Origin: Aldehydirespirator sp965221215
Lineage (GTDB): Bacteria > Actinomycetota > Acidimicrobiia > Acidimicrobiales > Aldehydirespiratoraceae
Assembly (NCBI GenBank): GCA_965221215.1
Contig: OZ244872.1
Span: 2,232,001 to 2,296,000 of the forward strand
Length of the DNA: 64,000 bases
Direction: 5' to 3'
The notes beneath the pieces were generated by a model, which worked only from the letters and a program-made list of their open reading frames with translations, had not been told where the DNA came from and searched no databases. Positions 1 to 8,114 of this stretch are shown one piece after another. Within the stretch, counting starts at the first letter, position 1; the number at the start of each line of letters is the position of its first letter. The position numbers and the translations under genes are program-made.

Positions 1-1
1 G

Positions 2-91
2 TCTGAGCGCTTGGGCCTAAGCGCCCAAGAGATCGCCGCCCTAGCCACCGAAGGAGCCATAGGCACACCCGACAGCCTGGCAGACGGCTAG
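2..91 (+). CDS. C-terminal tail of a CaiB/BaiF CoA-transferase-like protein (partial)
   Basis: An open frame enters from the left edge and stops at TAG 89-91, giving 29 residues. The tail contains LGLSAQEIAALATEGAIG, which matches the usual C-terminus of family III (CaiB/BaiF) CoA-transferases (LGLs..EIa.L...G). Two complete family members lie further right at 3.6 and 22.2 kb. The IS1380-type element begins 44 bp after the stop, so the gene end is intact. The assignment rests on this short tail only. Confidence 0.5.
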   Translation, partial: SERLGLSAQEIAALATEGAIGTPDSLADG

Positions 92-135
92 ACCCCTGCT
101 CGAACCGGGATCCCGCCTGCGTCCACCAGCTTTAG

Positions 136-1753
136 CCTGAATCCACCGGTGGGCTGGTCGGGGTGGCTGGTTGGGGTGTTTGTGCTGGTGTTGGGCGGGT
201 GCTGGTGCCGTGGGGTGCTGTTGGGGCGTGTTGGGGCGGCGGCTGGGGTTGTGGCTGGTTGGTGGCGCTTGGGGTGTGTGCTGGGCGGCACCGGGCCCGG
301 GTGTGTGGGTTAGATGAGTTGGGGGAGGTTGCGGGTGTGTTGCAGCGCGGCGGCGAATTGGTGTGCCCATGGCCAGTTCGCGGGGAGGCGGAGCTTGCGG
401 CGGCGGCTGTGGTTGACGAGGCGGCCCGGCACCGCGAGCAGCCGCCGGCGCACGGTGGCGGCTGCGGTGAGCCGGTCGGGGTGCTGTGTGTGTCCGATGC
501 GTGTCATCCAACGGGCGAGGTTGTGGGCGAGCACGGCGCACGCGAGGTGGGCGGCGTTGGCGGAGAACTTCCCTGAGGGGCAGTGGGCGAGTCCGTTGTC
601 TTTGAGGTCTTTGATGGCGAGCTCGACTCGGGCGTGGCTGCGGTGGTAGGCGTCGGCGGCTTCGGCGTGGAGGTCGTCTCGGTTCGTGACGAGGCAGTGG
701 TGGCGCCAGTCGGGCCACAGCTCGCGCTGGGGGCCCTCGGCGAGTCGGGTGCGGCGCACCACGAGCCGCAGCTCTCGGGGGCCGCAGGGATCGCGCCGTC
801 CCGTTGTGATAGCGGTCTCCGCGACCTGGGCCTCCCCGTCGGTGTAGGCGATCGGCGCCCAGGCCGCCTCGTCGATGGCGGCTATGGCGGCTTTGACCTT
901 GGCGTTCTGTGGGATCGTGACCGACCAGCGGGCGTTGTGGGCGTCGAGCTTGGCGATCAGCGCGTAGGAGAAGAACCCCGCGTCGGCGCGCACGGTCACC
1001 GCCGCGGCGGGCGCGAGGCGCCCAAGACGCGCCAGGGTCTCCGCGGCGAAGCGGGCGTGGCCGCGCCCAGAAGACCCCGACCGCATCCGGGCATGGACGA
1101 CCTCGCCGGTGTCGTCTCGCACCGCCGCCAGCGGGTGGTATCCCCAGACCTTGGTGTGGCCGTAGGCCGCGCCCTGCTTGGACTTGCCGAACACCTCACA
1201 CACCGTCGAGTCCAGATCCAGCGTCAACTCCGCCGCATCAGGCGCCGCGCCCGAAGACCACGCCCTCCCCAGCGCCAGCTCCAGGGCGCGGTCGAACTGT
1301 CGCACATGGCCCAAAGCGAAGGACCGCAGCCACGTCCCCACAGTCGACGGCGCCGCAGGCACAAACGGCAGCACCGCCCCCGCAGAACCGGCCCGCAGCC
1401 GCTGAGCATCGTCGATGAACGACCCGCCCACCAGCATCGACGCCACCACCGACAGCGCCTTCGCCCCGGACCCCCGGCCCGCCTGCGGCGGGCGCACCAC
1501 CGCATCGATGAGCGCCTCCAAACCCAGCCGGTCCATCACCGTGCCCGCCAACAACAGCCCCGCGTCGGCCACCAGCGAAACGTCGTCGAAGACCGCCTCG
1601 ATCCCGTCGATCCCACCCGCTACGCTGCTCACAGGAAGTGCCTCCTCACATGGCCAGAATGACCGTTACTTCCAAACAGCATTCTCCCATGTCAGGAGGC
1701 CTTTCCGATGGACGCGCCAACCCCCGAACACCCACCACACCGGTGGATCCAGG
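136..1753 (-). mobile_element. IS1380-family insertion sequence with intact ends and 5-bp target duplication
   Basis: The left end begins CCTGAATCCACCGGTGGG (136-153). The right end, read inward, is CCTGGATCCACCGGTGTG (1753-1736), so 16 of 18 bases match as terminal inverted repeats. TTTAG is directly repeated at 131-135 and 1754-1758, the 4-5 bp duplication expected of this family. The element is 1618 bp, a typical length, and carries one full-length transposase on the minus strand. Positions 154-309 hold no gene. The intact ends and duplication suggest a fairly recent simple insertion. Confidence 0.88.
310..1632 (-). CDS. IS1380-family DDE transposase
   Basis: This 440-residue protein fills the IS element and would catalyse its cut-and-paste movement. 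Likely RNase H-fold acidic residues are the Asp in LTLDLDSTVCEVFG, the Asp in VTVRADAGFF and the Glu in HARVELAIKDLKDNG near the C-terminus, in the order expected of IS1380 transposases. The start is GTG at 1632, with GGAGG eight bases upstream. No frameshift or stop is seen, so it may be active. Confidence 0.9.
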   Translation of the reverse strand: MSSVAGGIDGIEAVFDDVSLVADAGLLLAGTVMDRLGLEALIDAVVRPPQAGRGSGAKALSVVASMLVGGSFIDDAQRLRAGSAGAVLPFVPAAPSTVGTWLRSFALGHVRQFDRALELALGRAWSSGAAPDAAELTLDLDSTVCEVFGKSKQGAAYGHTKVWGYHPLAAVRDDTGEVVHARMRSGSSGRGHARFAAETLARLGRLAPAAAVTVRADAGFFSYALIAKLDAHNARWSVTIPQNAKVKAAIAAIDEAAWAPIAYTDGEAQVAETAITTGRRDPCGPRELRLVVRRTRLAEGPQRELWPDWRHHCLVTNRDDLHAEAADAYHRSHARVELAIKDLKDNGLAHCPSGKFSANAAHLACAVLAHNLARWMTRIGHTQHPDRLTAAATVRRRLLAVPGRLVNHSRRRKLRLPANWPWAHQFAAALQHTRNLPQLI

Positions 1754-1780
1754 TTTAGAGCATGCGCGGATTGCTCCCAA

Positions 1781-1906
1781 ACGCCTTGCGGTGCGGCGTT
1801 GCCACTCCCGCTCTTGTTCGCTGCGCTCACGGGCCGCTCGGGCCACGGCCTCGCTCTGCGGTCTGCGGGATCCCCAAAGGGGGACGGGTCTATCCGCTCG
1901 GCCTCT
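1781..1906 (+). repeat. Dispersed intergenic repeat, copy A
   Basis: This copy carries the family core CTCCCGCTCTTGTTCGCTGC followed by GGGCCGCTCGGGCCACGGCC, and ends with CCGCTCGGCCTCT. Related copies lie at about 16.0, 18.5, 47.5, 55.2 and 56.9 kb. Copy A sits between the right end of the IS1380 element and the broken 3' end of the TfdA-like gene. No flanking duplication remains visible here. Confidence 0.7.
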
Positions 1907-1962
1907 TGGGCGCTCTTGGAGCTGTGGTGCCACCGGACGGCGCCGCTCGGGTGGATAGGCGA

Positions 1963-2320
1963 TCCACAGCTGCACGCCCAGTCCCCAGTAGACGAGCTGG
2001 CACTCGGCCTCGGTCAAGTCCCCGCGAGGGAGTCCCCGGATCAGCTGGATGCCGCAGCCGTGGTCCAACTCGGCCGCCGCCTGCTGCAAGAACGCGGCCA
2101 CCGCAGGGACCTCGAAGTCCTCCCGGCCGAACGGGATCTGCAGTCGGCGGTCTACGGCCCGGCCCAGCGCGACCTCGATCTCAGCGAGCTCGGCCGGACC
2201 CAGACGGCGGATCCAGCGGGAGTCAGCGGCAAGGTCGGCGCTGCGCCAAGCACTGGCATCAGCAACCGGCAACCGCCGCGAAGCACCGGCCGATCCCAGT
2301 CGCGTACAAGCGTCACTCAT
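1963..2320 (-). pseudogene. Truncated TauD/TfdA-like 2-oxoglutarate dioxygenase
   Basis: Only the N-terminal 115-120 residues of a TfdA-like protein remain. They run from ATG 2320 (MSDACTRLG) to about the ...YWGLGVQLW segment that normally precedes the Fe(II)/2OG core. All metal- and 2-oxoglutarate-binding residues are missing. The reading frame then passes into repeat copy A and the IS right end, so the downstream translation is not native. The gene follows the amidohydrolase by 29 bp and was probably the last gene of the operon running leftward from 5685. A HxD motif cannot be found on either strand nearby. Confidence 0.55.
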
Positions 2321-2349
2321 CGCAGCCTGCCCTCTCGCCCACCCCGCGG

Positions 2350-3441
2350 TCAGGCGGCGATGTCGAATAGTCGGGCTGCGTTGGCGCCGAGGATCCGGGT
2401 CCGGGACTGCTCGGTGAGGCGGGCCTCGGCCAGAAAGGCCAGCGGGTCGGTGGGGCCCATATCGAAGGGGTAGTCGGTTCCGAGCAGGACCTGGGTGTCG
2501 CCGAAGGTGTCCACCAGGTACTCGATCATGCCGGGCTCGAACACGGTGGTGTCGAAGCAGAGCTTGCGCAGGTACTCGCTGGGCTTGCGATCGATGTGGC
2601 GGCGCAGTTCGGGGCGCACGCTGAAGGCGTGATCGGTGCGGGCGAAGTAGTAGGGCAGGTAGCCGCCGCCGTGCACCACCACCATCTGCAGGTCGGGATG
2701 GCGCTGCCACACACCGCCGAGGATCATGCGCGACACCGCCAGCGTGGAGGCCAGCGGCATGCACACGACGTTGACGAGGTAGTAGTCGTTCATCCGCTGC
2801 CCGTGGGTGAACCCCTGGGGATGCATGATCACGGTCATGCCCAGCTCGACGGCCTTCTCCCACACCGGGTCGTAGCGGCGGTCGTCGAGGTCGCCGCCGT
2901 TGATGTCGGCGTTGATCTCGAAGCCGCCCATGCCGAAGTCCCGGCGGGCCTCGACCATAACCTCGACGGCCAGGTCGGGATGGTCCATGGGCAGGTTGGC
3001 CACCGCGGCGAACCGGCTGGGGTGCTCGGCCACCACCTCGGCCAGGCGCTCGTGCTGGATGCGGGAGGCCCGCACCGCCAGCTCACCATCGAGCCAGTAG
3101 AAGTACTCGCCGGGGGGCACCGACAGGATCTGCATGTCGATGCCCTGCTTGTCCATGTCCTCGATGCGGGCCTCGGGCTGCTCGAACTTGGCGACCTGCT
3201 CGGGCTGGCCGCGCAGCTCCCGGTTGTAGCGCAGGCTCTCGGCCGGCGAGAAGAACGAGCGCGGATCCAACTCGGGTGAGAAGTGCGGCTTGGCCACCGC
3301 CGACGCCGCCGGCACGGCCAGGTGGGTGTGCACATCGATGCACGGGCACGGCGGCTTGGGCACGGCCGACGGCGCCCACACCGGCCCCAGCTCGGGCCAC
3401 CACTCGGCGGGCTGTTGCTCTTGGTCTGGCTCTGCGGTCAT
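2350..3441 (-). CDS. Amidohydrolase_2-family (ACMSD-like) metal-dependent hydrolase/decarboxylase
   Basis: The protein has 363 residues. It shows the TIM-barrel metal motif IDVHTH (residues 35-40), a barrel His in VIMHPQG, HGGGYLPYYFARTDHA, and the late Asp of LLGTDYPFDMG. This is the pattern of the PF04909 family, which includes aminocarboxymuconate-semialdehyde decarboxylase and gamma-resorcylate decarboxylase. It lies 122 bp behind the CoA-transferase and is probably cotranscribed with it and the crotonase. It resembles the gene at 8115-9128, so the window carries paralogues. The substrate is unknown; an acyl or aromatic acid is an inference from the neighbours. Confidence 0.85.
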   Translation of the reverse strand: MTAEPDQEQQPAEWWPELGPVWAPSAVPKPPCPCIDVHTHLAVPAASAVAKPHFSPELDPRSFFSPAESLRYNRELRGQPEQVAKFEQPEARIEDMDKQGIDMQILSVPPGEYFYWLDGELAVRASRIQHERLAEVVAEHPSRFAAVANLPMDHPDLAVEVMVEARRDFGMGGFEINADINGGDLDDRRYDPVWEKAVELGMTVIMHPQGFTHGQRMNDYYLVNVVCMPLASTLAVSRMILGGVWQRHPDLQMVVVHGGGYLPYYFARTDHAFSVRPELRRHIDRKPSEYLRKLCFDTTVFEPGMIEYLVDTFGDTQVLLGTDYPFDMGPTDPLAFLAEARLTEQSRTRILGANAARLFDIAA

Positions 3442-3492
3442 GCGAACTCCCTGGCGATCATGGCGGGGCGCCCCTCAACGCGGCCCAGCATT

Positions 3493-3577
3493 GCTCATGC
3501 AACGGTGGCAGCCCCGGCCAATCTCTGGCCCTGCCTCGCCCACCAGCGCCAACGTCGGGGCGCTCATGCAACGGTGG
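3493..3577. repeat. Duplicated 3' end of the CoA-transferase gene
   Basis: GCTCATGCAACGGTGG occurs at 3493-3508 and again at 3562-3577, and imperfect similarity continues into CCCCGGC. The right copy is the real 3' end of the CoA-transferase (stop codon at 3564-3566). The left copy is a non-coding duplicate about 69 bp downstream of that stop. The 53 bp between them have no recognisable function. Confidence 0.7.
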
Positions 3578-4772
3578 TGACCCCGGCAGCAACCAGTTCC
3601 GCGAGTGCGGCGTCGTCGAGGCCCAACTCGGCCAGCACCTCGCCGCTGTGCTGGCCCAGCGTGGGCGGTGGTCGGCGGATGGCCGCGGGCGTGCCGAACA
3701 TTCTGAACGGCACCCCGGTGAGGGCCACCTCCCCTGCGGTGGGGTGCTCGACGGTGGTCACCATGTCCCGGGCCATCGCCTGCGGGGAGGCCAGAGCCTC
3801 GGCCACCGAGTTGATCGGACCGCAGGGAATGCCGTTGGCTTCCAGGTCGGTGCTCCACTCAGCCCGGGTGCGAGTGGCCATCCGGTCGCGGATCAGGCCG
3901 TCGATCAGGTCGCGGTTGGCCACCCGGTCGGCGTTGCGGGCGAAGCGAGGATCCGAGGACCACTCCTCACGGCCCATCACCCGGGCGAACTTGGCGAACT
4001 GGGCGTCGTTGCCCACGGTTACGGCCAGCTCGCCGTCGGCGGCCGGGTAGGTGCGGTAGGGCACGATGTTGGGATGGCCGTTGCCGTAGCGCGCCGCCTC
4101 GGCGCCGCTGACCAGATGGTTGGCGGCCACGTTGGCCAGCATCTGCAGACCGGTGTCGTGCAGCGACAACTCGATGCGCTGGCCGCAGCCGGTGCGCGGG
4201 CGGGCGACCAGCGCACCCAGCACCGACATGGCGGCCAGCATCCCCGTGCAGACGTCCACGATGGCCACGCCGAGCTTCATGGATTCGCCGTCGGGCTCGC
4301 CGGTGATGGCCATGAGGCCGGTCTCGGCCTGCAGGATGAAGTCGTAACCCGGCATGGCCGCCTTGGGGCCGGTGGATCCGTAGCCGGAGATGGTGGCCCG
4401 CACCGCGGCCGGGGCCTCGGCGGTGTACCAGTCGTCGGTGAGGCCCCAGCGGTCGAGGGTGCCGATCTTGAAGTTGTCGAGCACCACGTCCGCGCCCCTG
4501 ATCAGCTCCTTGAGGATCTCCAGGCCCCGCGGCTCGCCCAGATCCAGCGTAAGGCTGCGCTTGTTGCGGTTCACGCCCAGGTAGTAGGCGGCCTCGGGGC
4601 CCGCGAACGGCGGTCCCCAGGCCCGGGTGTCGTCGCCGGTGCCGGGGCGCTCGACTTTGATGACATCGGCGCCCATGTCGCCGAGCCACATGGCGCACAG
4701 CGGGCCGGCCAGCACCCGGGTGAGGTCCACCACCCGAATGCCCTCCAGCGCACCCTCGGTCGCCATGCTCAA
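3564..4772 (-). CDS. CaiB/BaiF family III CoA-transferase
   Basis: This 402-residue protein should move CoA between an acyl-CoA and a free acid. Family features are the N-terminal GIRVVDLTRVLAGP, the CoA-site segment GDMGADVIKVERPGTGD, and the probable catalytic Asp173 in IVDVCTGMLAA, equivalent to Asp169 of formyl-CoA transferase. It ends LGLDDAALAELVAAGVTTVA, typical of the family. It follows the crotonase by 43 bp, so activation of an acid to its CoA ester and hydration or ring cleavage by the crotonase is a reasonable joint role. The exact acid cannot be read from the sequence. Confidence 0.9.
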   Translation of the reverse strand: MSMATEGALEGIRVVDLTRVLAGPLCAMWLGDMGADVIKVERPGTGDDTRAWGPPFAGPEAAYYLGVNRNKRSLTLDLGEPRGLEILKELIRGADVVLDNFKIGTLDRWGLTDDWYTAEAPAAVRATISGYGSTGPKAAMPGYDFILQAETGLMAITGEPDGESMKLGVAIVDVCTGMLAAMSVLGALVARPRTGCGQRIELSLHDTGLQMLANVAANHLVSGAEAARYGNGHPNIVPYRTYPAADGELAVTVGNDAQFAKFARVMGREEWSSDPRFARNADRVANRDLIDGLIRDRMATRTRAEWSTDLEANGIPCGPINSVAEALASPQAMARDMVTTVEHPTAGEVALTGVPFRMFGTPAAIRRPPPTLGQHSGEVLAELGLDDAALAELVAAGVTTVA

Positions 4773-4815
4773 CCGTCCTGTCTCAACCTGCGGGCGATGG
4801 TTGCCGGTCGCCCGG

Positions 4816-5685
4816 TCAGGCCGGCCGGGCCCGGCGCGAGGAATCGCTCTGATTGCGGCCGTCGTTGAAGTCGTCCATGTAGGTGTCGAGCGCGGCCCGG
4901 TTGCGCTCCCGGAACTGGTGGAAGTCGGCCGGGCGCTTCTCCAGGAAGGCGTTCATCCCCTCTAGGGACTCCTCGGTTCCCCAGATGTTGGCCAGCAGCT
5001 CCATGCCGTGCTGCCACGACGGGTACAGGGCGTCGCTGTCGAAGTTGAGCGACACCTTGGTGGACCGGATGGTCTGGGAGCTGTAGCCCTTGATCTGGGC
5101 CACCACCTCCTGCACCCGGGCCAGCAGCTCGCTGGCCGGCACCGCCTCGTTGGCCAGCCCGATGTCGGCCGCCTCGGCGCCCGAGTAGCGCTTGCACAGA
5201 AAGATCATCTCCTTGGCCCTGCGCTCGCCGATGAGCTTGCCGATGTACTGGGTGGCTCCGACGGTGGGGCAGGCACCGACCCGAGCGCCGGTCTGGCCGA
5301 AGATGGAGTCCTGCGCCGCAATCACCAGGTCGCACCACAGCATCAGCTCGTGTCCGCCGCCCACGCAGGCGCCCTCGACCATGGCGATGACCGGGATGGG
5401 AAGGTTGCGGCAGGTCATGGCCACCTTCTGCATGCGGTCGTTCCACATGTAGGAGTTGGCCTTGTTGAGCTTCATCATGGCGTGGAAGTCGCCGCCGGCG
5501 GAGAAGTGGCCGCCCACCCCGTACACCACCGCCGCCACGATGGTGGGATCGGTGCGGGTGGAGTTGAGCGCATCGGCGAGCTCGTCGAGCGTCTGCTCGC
5601 GGAAGGCGTTGCGCACCTCGGGACGGTTGATGCCGATCCAGGCCGCATCGTCGCGGACCTCGAAGACAATCTCTTGGTATGACAT
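4816..5685 (-). CDS. Enoyl-CoA hydratase/isomerase (crotonase) family, BadI/MenB-like
   Basis: Using ATG 5685 (MSYQEIVFEVRDD) the protein has 289 residues. Longer in-frame starts reach 5769 but add an unconserved stretch. Crotonase features are the oxyanion-hole segments GGHFSAGGDF and EGACVGGGHELM, and FLCKRYSGAEAADIGLANEAVP. That last segment and the C-terminal SLEGMNAFLEKR resemble BadI (2-ketocyclohexanecarboxyl-CoA hydrolase) and MenB more than a plain beta-oxidation hydratase. It is the first gene of a leftward operon with a CoA-transferase and an amidohydrolase. A C-C bond-cleaving role on a cyclic keto-acyl-CoA is possible but unproven. Confidence 0.85.
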   Translation of the reverse strand: MSYQEIVFEVRDDAAWIGINRPEVRNAFREQTLDELADALNSTRTDPTIVAAVVYGVGGHFSAGGDFHAMMKLNKANSYMWNDRMQKVAMTCRNLPIPVIAMVEGACVGGGHELMLWCDLVIAAQDSIFGQTGARVGACPTVGATQYIGKLIGERRAKEMIFLCKRYSGAEAADIGLANEAVPASELLARVQEVVAQIKGYSSQTIRSTKVSLNFDSDALYPSWQHGMELLANIWGTEESLEGMNAFLEKRPADFHQFRERNRAALDTYMDDFNDGRNQSDSSRRARPA

Positions 5686-5771
5686 GGCCTCGATTGAACC
5701 TCCAATGATCCGGGAAGCGCGGTGGTGCCGCCGCGAGCAGCGGCTCGCTGTGTCCGACGAGACGAACATAT

Positions 5772-5783
5772 ATCATATATGAT
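5772..5783. promoter_or_regulatory. Palindromic operator-like site ATCATATATGAT
   Basis: A perfect 12-bp palindrome lies between the crotonase start (5685, minus) and the MFS start (GTG 5790, plus). It is strikingly AT-rich in a very GC-rich sequence. It ends six bases before the GTG, so it may overlap the -10 region of a leaderless MFS transcript. The same core recurs at 8034-8045 and, with one change, at 14790-14801. Confidence 0.55.
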
Positions 5784-5789
5784 CGCTCA

Positions 5790-7007
5790 GTGAACCTGGC
5801 CCCCCGTCTGAGCCGACCCTTCGGCACGGCCAGCAGACCCTATGAGCTTCTGGCGATCGCCATCGCAGTGGGATCGATGGGCGCGCTCGGATTCTCGGTC
5901 ACCGCGCCGATTCTGCCGGACCTGGCCGACGCCTTCGGAGTGTCGCGCGGGTCTATCGGCTTGGTGCAGGGATCCATCTCCTTCGCCGGCGTGCTGTTCT
6001 CAGCCATCATCGGCTACCTGGCCGACAGGACCGGTCGGCGCAGGGTGATCCTCGCCGCGCTGACCCTGTTCTCGGTCTTCGGCGTGGCCGGGTTCTTCGC
6101 CAACTCGTTCTGGTCGCTGGTGGTCGTGCGCTTCATTCAAGGAATCGGCACTTCGGGAATCCTCGGGGTCGGCATCGTGTTGATCGCGGACGCCTTCGAG
6201 GGCAGCGCACGCACCCGCGCCATGGGCATCAACCTCACGGGACTGCAGATGACCTCGCTGCTCGGTCCGGTGATCGCAGGCGTGCTGGCAGTTGGCGGGA
6301 CGTTCCGTCCGTTCCTGATCTTCTTGGTCGGTGCGCCGCTGGCGGCCTGGGCCAGCCGGATGCCCTCGGACCGGCCCGACGCCACCGTCGATCCGCCGCT
6401 GCGGCACTTGCGCGCCGCCATCGTGGCCATGGGCCGAGACGGCACCCGCGCTGACTATCTGGGCGTGCTGGTGGCGACGTTCATGGCAACCTACTTGCTG
6501 CACGGGCTAGGCCTCACCGTGGTGCCGCTGCTGCTCGAGGACGCCTTCAGCGTGGACGTCGGCGCCCGCGGCGTGTACATCGCCTCGTTCCAGTTGGGCA
6601 TCGTGCTCGCCGCCGTGCGCATCGGCTGGCTGATCGACCGCCTGGGCAGGACCACGGTCGTGACCTCGTCATTCGTGCTGATGGCGTTGGGAGCTGCCGT
6701 CACCGCGCCAGCGCTCTCCGCGGCGACCGTGGCCGTGGGGCTCACCATTTGCGGGTTCGGCTTCGGCGGCTTCATCCCGCAGGCACAGGCGTATGCCGCC
6801 ACAGCCGGCGGGGCCACCCACCGCGGCCTGACGGTGTTGATCTGGGTGACGGTCATCAGGCTCAGCCAGGTGACTGGACCGCCCGCGGGCTCACTCCTGT
6901 ACGACGCCACCGGCACCGGAGTCCCGTTCTGGTCGGCCGCAGCCGCCTGCGGCGCGATGGCGGTGGCCTGGGTCCCGCTGCGCCGCACCCTCGCCGCGAG
7001 ACGCTGA
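5790..7007 (+). CDS. Major facilitator superfamily transporter
   Basis: This 405-residue membrane protein has about 12 hydrophobic segments and the MFS motif A loop GYLADRTGRRR between the second and third. TAPILPDLADAFG and the repeat-like second half fit drug/metabolite:H+ antiporter-type members. GTG 5790 is the first usable start; no Shine-Dalgarno is seen and a leaderless mRNA is plausible. It is divergent from the crotonase/CoA-transferase/amidohydrolase operon across an operator-like palindrome, so uptake or efflux of that pathway's substrate is a reasonable inference. Confidence 0.88.
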   Translation: MNLAPRLSRPFGTASRPYELLAIAIAVGSMGALGFSVTAPILPDLADAFGVSRGSIGLVQGSISFAGVLFSAIIGYLADRTGRRRVILAALTLFSVFGVAGFFANSFWSLVVVRFIQGIGTSGILGVGIVLIADAFEGSARTRAMGINLTGLQMTSLLGPVIAGVLAVGGTFRPFLIFLVGAPLAAWASRMPSDRPDATVDPPLRHLRAAIVAMGRDGTRADYLGVLVATFMATYLLHGLGLTVVPLLLEDAFSVDVGARGVYIASFQLGIVLAAVRIGWLIDRLGRTTVVTSSFVLMALGAAVTAPALSAATVAVGLTICGFGFGGFIPQAQAYAATAGGATHRGLTVLIWVTVIRLSQVTGPPAGSLLYDATGTGVPFWSAAAACGAMAVAWVPLRRTLAARR

Positions 7008-7072
7008 TCTCAGAGCGTGCGCGGGACAACTCCAACCTGTCGATGTCGGCGGGCGCAGCCGGCCAATCCGTA

Positions 7073-8038
7073 CTAGAAGTCGTAGAAGGATGCTGGATTT
7101 TCGACGAGGATGCGGCGCAGCAGATCGGGATCGCTCGCCCACGAGGCCAGGAGGTCGACCAAGTTGCCCTCGTCGGGCATCAGGCGCTGGTCGTACTTGT
7201 TGGGATGGGGCCAGTCGGTGCCCCACATGATCCGCTCGGAGTTGGCGTCGATGGCGGCCTCGGCCAGCGGGGCCACATCGTCATAGCCCGGCGCGCCGAC
7301 CGCGCTCACCCGATCGGCGCCGGAGATCTTCAGCCAGGTGTTGCCGTCTCGCAGCAGCGACAGCAGTGCCTGGAAGCCCTCGGCCTGCGCTCCGTCGGCC
7401 GCCGGCTGGTAGGCGAAGTGGCCGATGCAGGCGGGCACCGGCAGCGCCGCGATGAGCGGTGCCAGCGCGGCCATCTCGCGGCCGGGGAACAGGAACTCCA
7501 CATGCCAGCCCAACGGAGCTATGCGCCGGCACAGCTCGGGAAGGTCGTCCCAGCCGATGGGCATCCCGCCCACGTTGTCGGTGTTGAGCCGGATGCCCCG
7601 CGCCCCCCGGGCGTGCATGTCGGCCAATTCGTGATCGCTCACCCCGCTGCCCACCGCCACCACGCTGCGGGCCCGCCCCGGTGTGGCCGCGTTGAGCTGG
7701 TCGGAGCCGTCGAGAATGGCGCGGTTGTCGGTGCCGTAGATGGAGGGCTGGGTGAAGACCACCCGCTCAATTCCCATGGCCCGGTGCATGTCCATCAAGT
7801 GCGTCAGCGTCGAGTCGGGCGGGTCGTAGCCCCGCTGCGGCGCCAGGGGGTAGCTGCGGTCGAACACGTGCACATGGGTGTCGACGCTGCCCGCGGGAAG
7901 CACGGCGTGAGGGGGGCGGGGCGAACGGGTCGGCGCCAGGCATTGGGGCAGAGATGTCTTCAAGGGCTCGAATCCCGGTTTGTGGGTGCTCAGCTCGCGA
8001 ATCTCGTGCGCCCGGTGGCAGCACGAACGATGCATCAT
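7073..8038 (-). CDS. Amidohydrolase_2-family hydrolase, LigI (pyrone dicarboxylate lactonase)-like
   Basis: The coding part holds VDTHVHVFDRSYPLAPQRGY, then VFTQPSIYGTDNRAILDG, GARGIRLN, CIGHFAYQP and MWGTDWPHPN. This order is typical of the 2-pyrone-4,6-dicarboxylate lactonase branch (HxH metal motif, QPS.YGTDN, final Asp). Candidate starts are ATG 8038 or 8035, both inside the 8029-8050 palindrome. Residues before the VDTHVHV segment are poorly conserved in character, so a later TTG start is possible. It would act as a cytosolic metal-dependent hydrolase. It is divergent from the amidohydrolase at 8115 and convergent with the MFS gene. Confidence 0.8.
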   Translation of the reverse strand: MMHRSCCHRAHEIRELSTHKPGFEPLKTSLPQCLAPTRSPRPPHAVLPAGSVDTHVHVFDRSYPLAPQRGYDPPDSTLTHLMDMHRAMGIERVVFTQPSIYGTDNRAILDGSDQLNAATPGRARSVVAVGSGVSDHELADMHARGARGIRLNTDNVGGMPIGWDDLPELCRRIAPLGWHVEFLFPGREMAALAPLIAALPVPACIGHFAYQPAADGAQAEGFQALLSLLRDGNTWLKISGADRVSAVGAPGYDDVAPLAEAAIDANSERIMWGTDWPHPNKYDQRLMPDEGNLVDLLASWASDPDLLRRILVENPASFYDF

Positions 8039-8050
8039 ATATGATGCATC
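8029..8050. promoter_or_regulatory. 22-bp perfect palindrome, operator-like
   Basis: The site reads GATGCATCATA and then its exact reverse complement, with ATCATATATGAT at its centre (8034-8045). It lies between two divergent amidohydrolase genes and covers the candidate ATG codons of the leftward one. Its length, symmetry and AT-rich core suggest a dimeric regulator such as a GntR-type protein. No such regulator gene is present in the window. Confidence 0.65.
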
Positions 8051-8114
8051 ATCGGCGCGGCCAGCCAGGCCGCCGCGGGTGAGTGCGGCCGCCGGGGCCA
8101 GCCTGGAGAACTCA

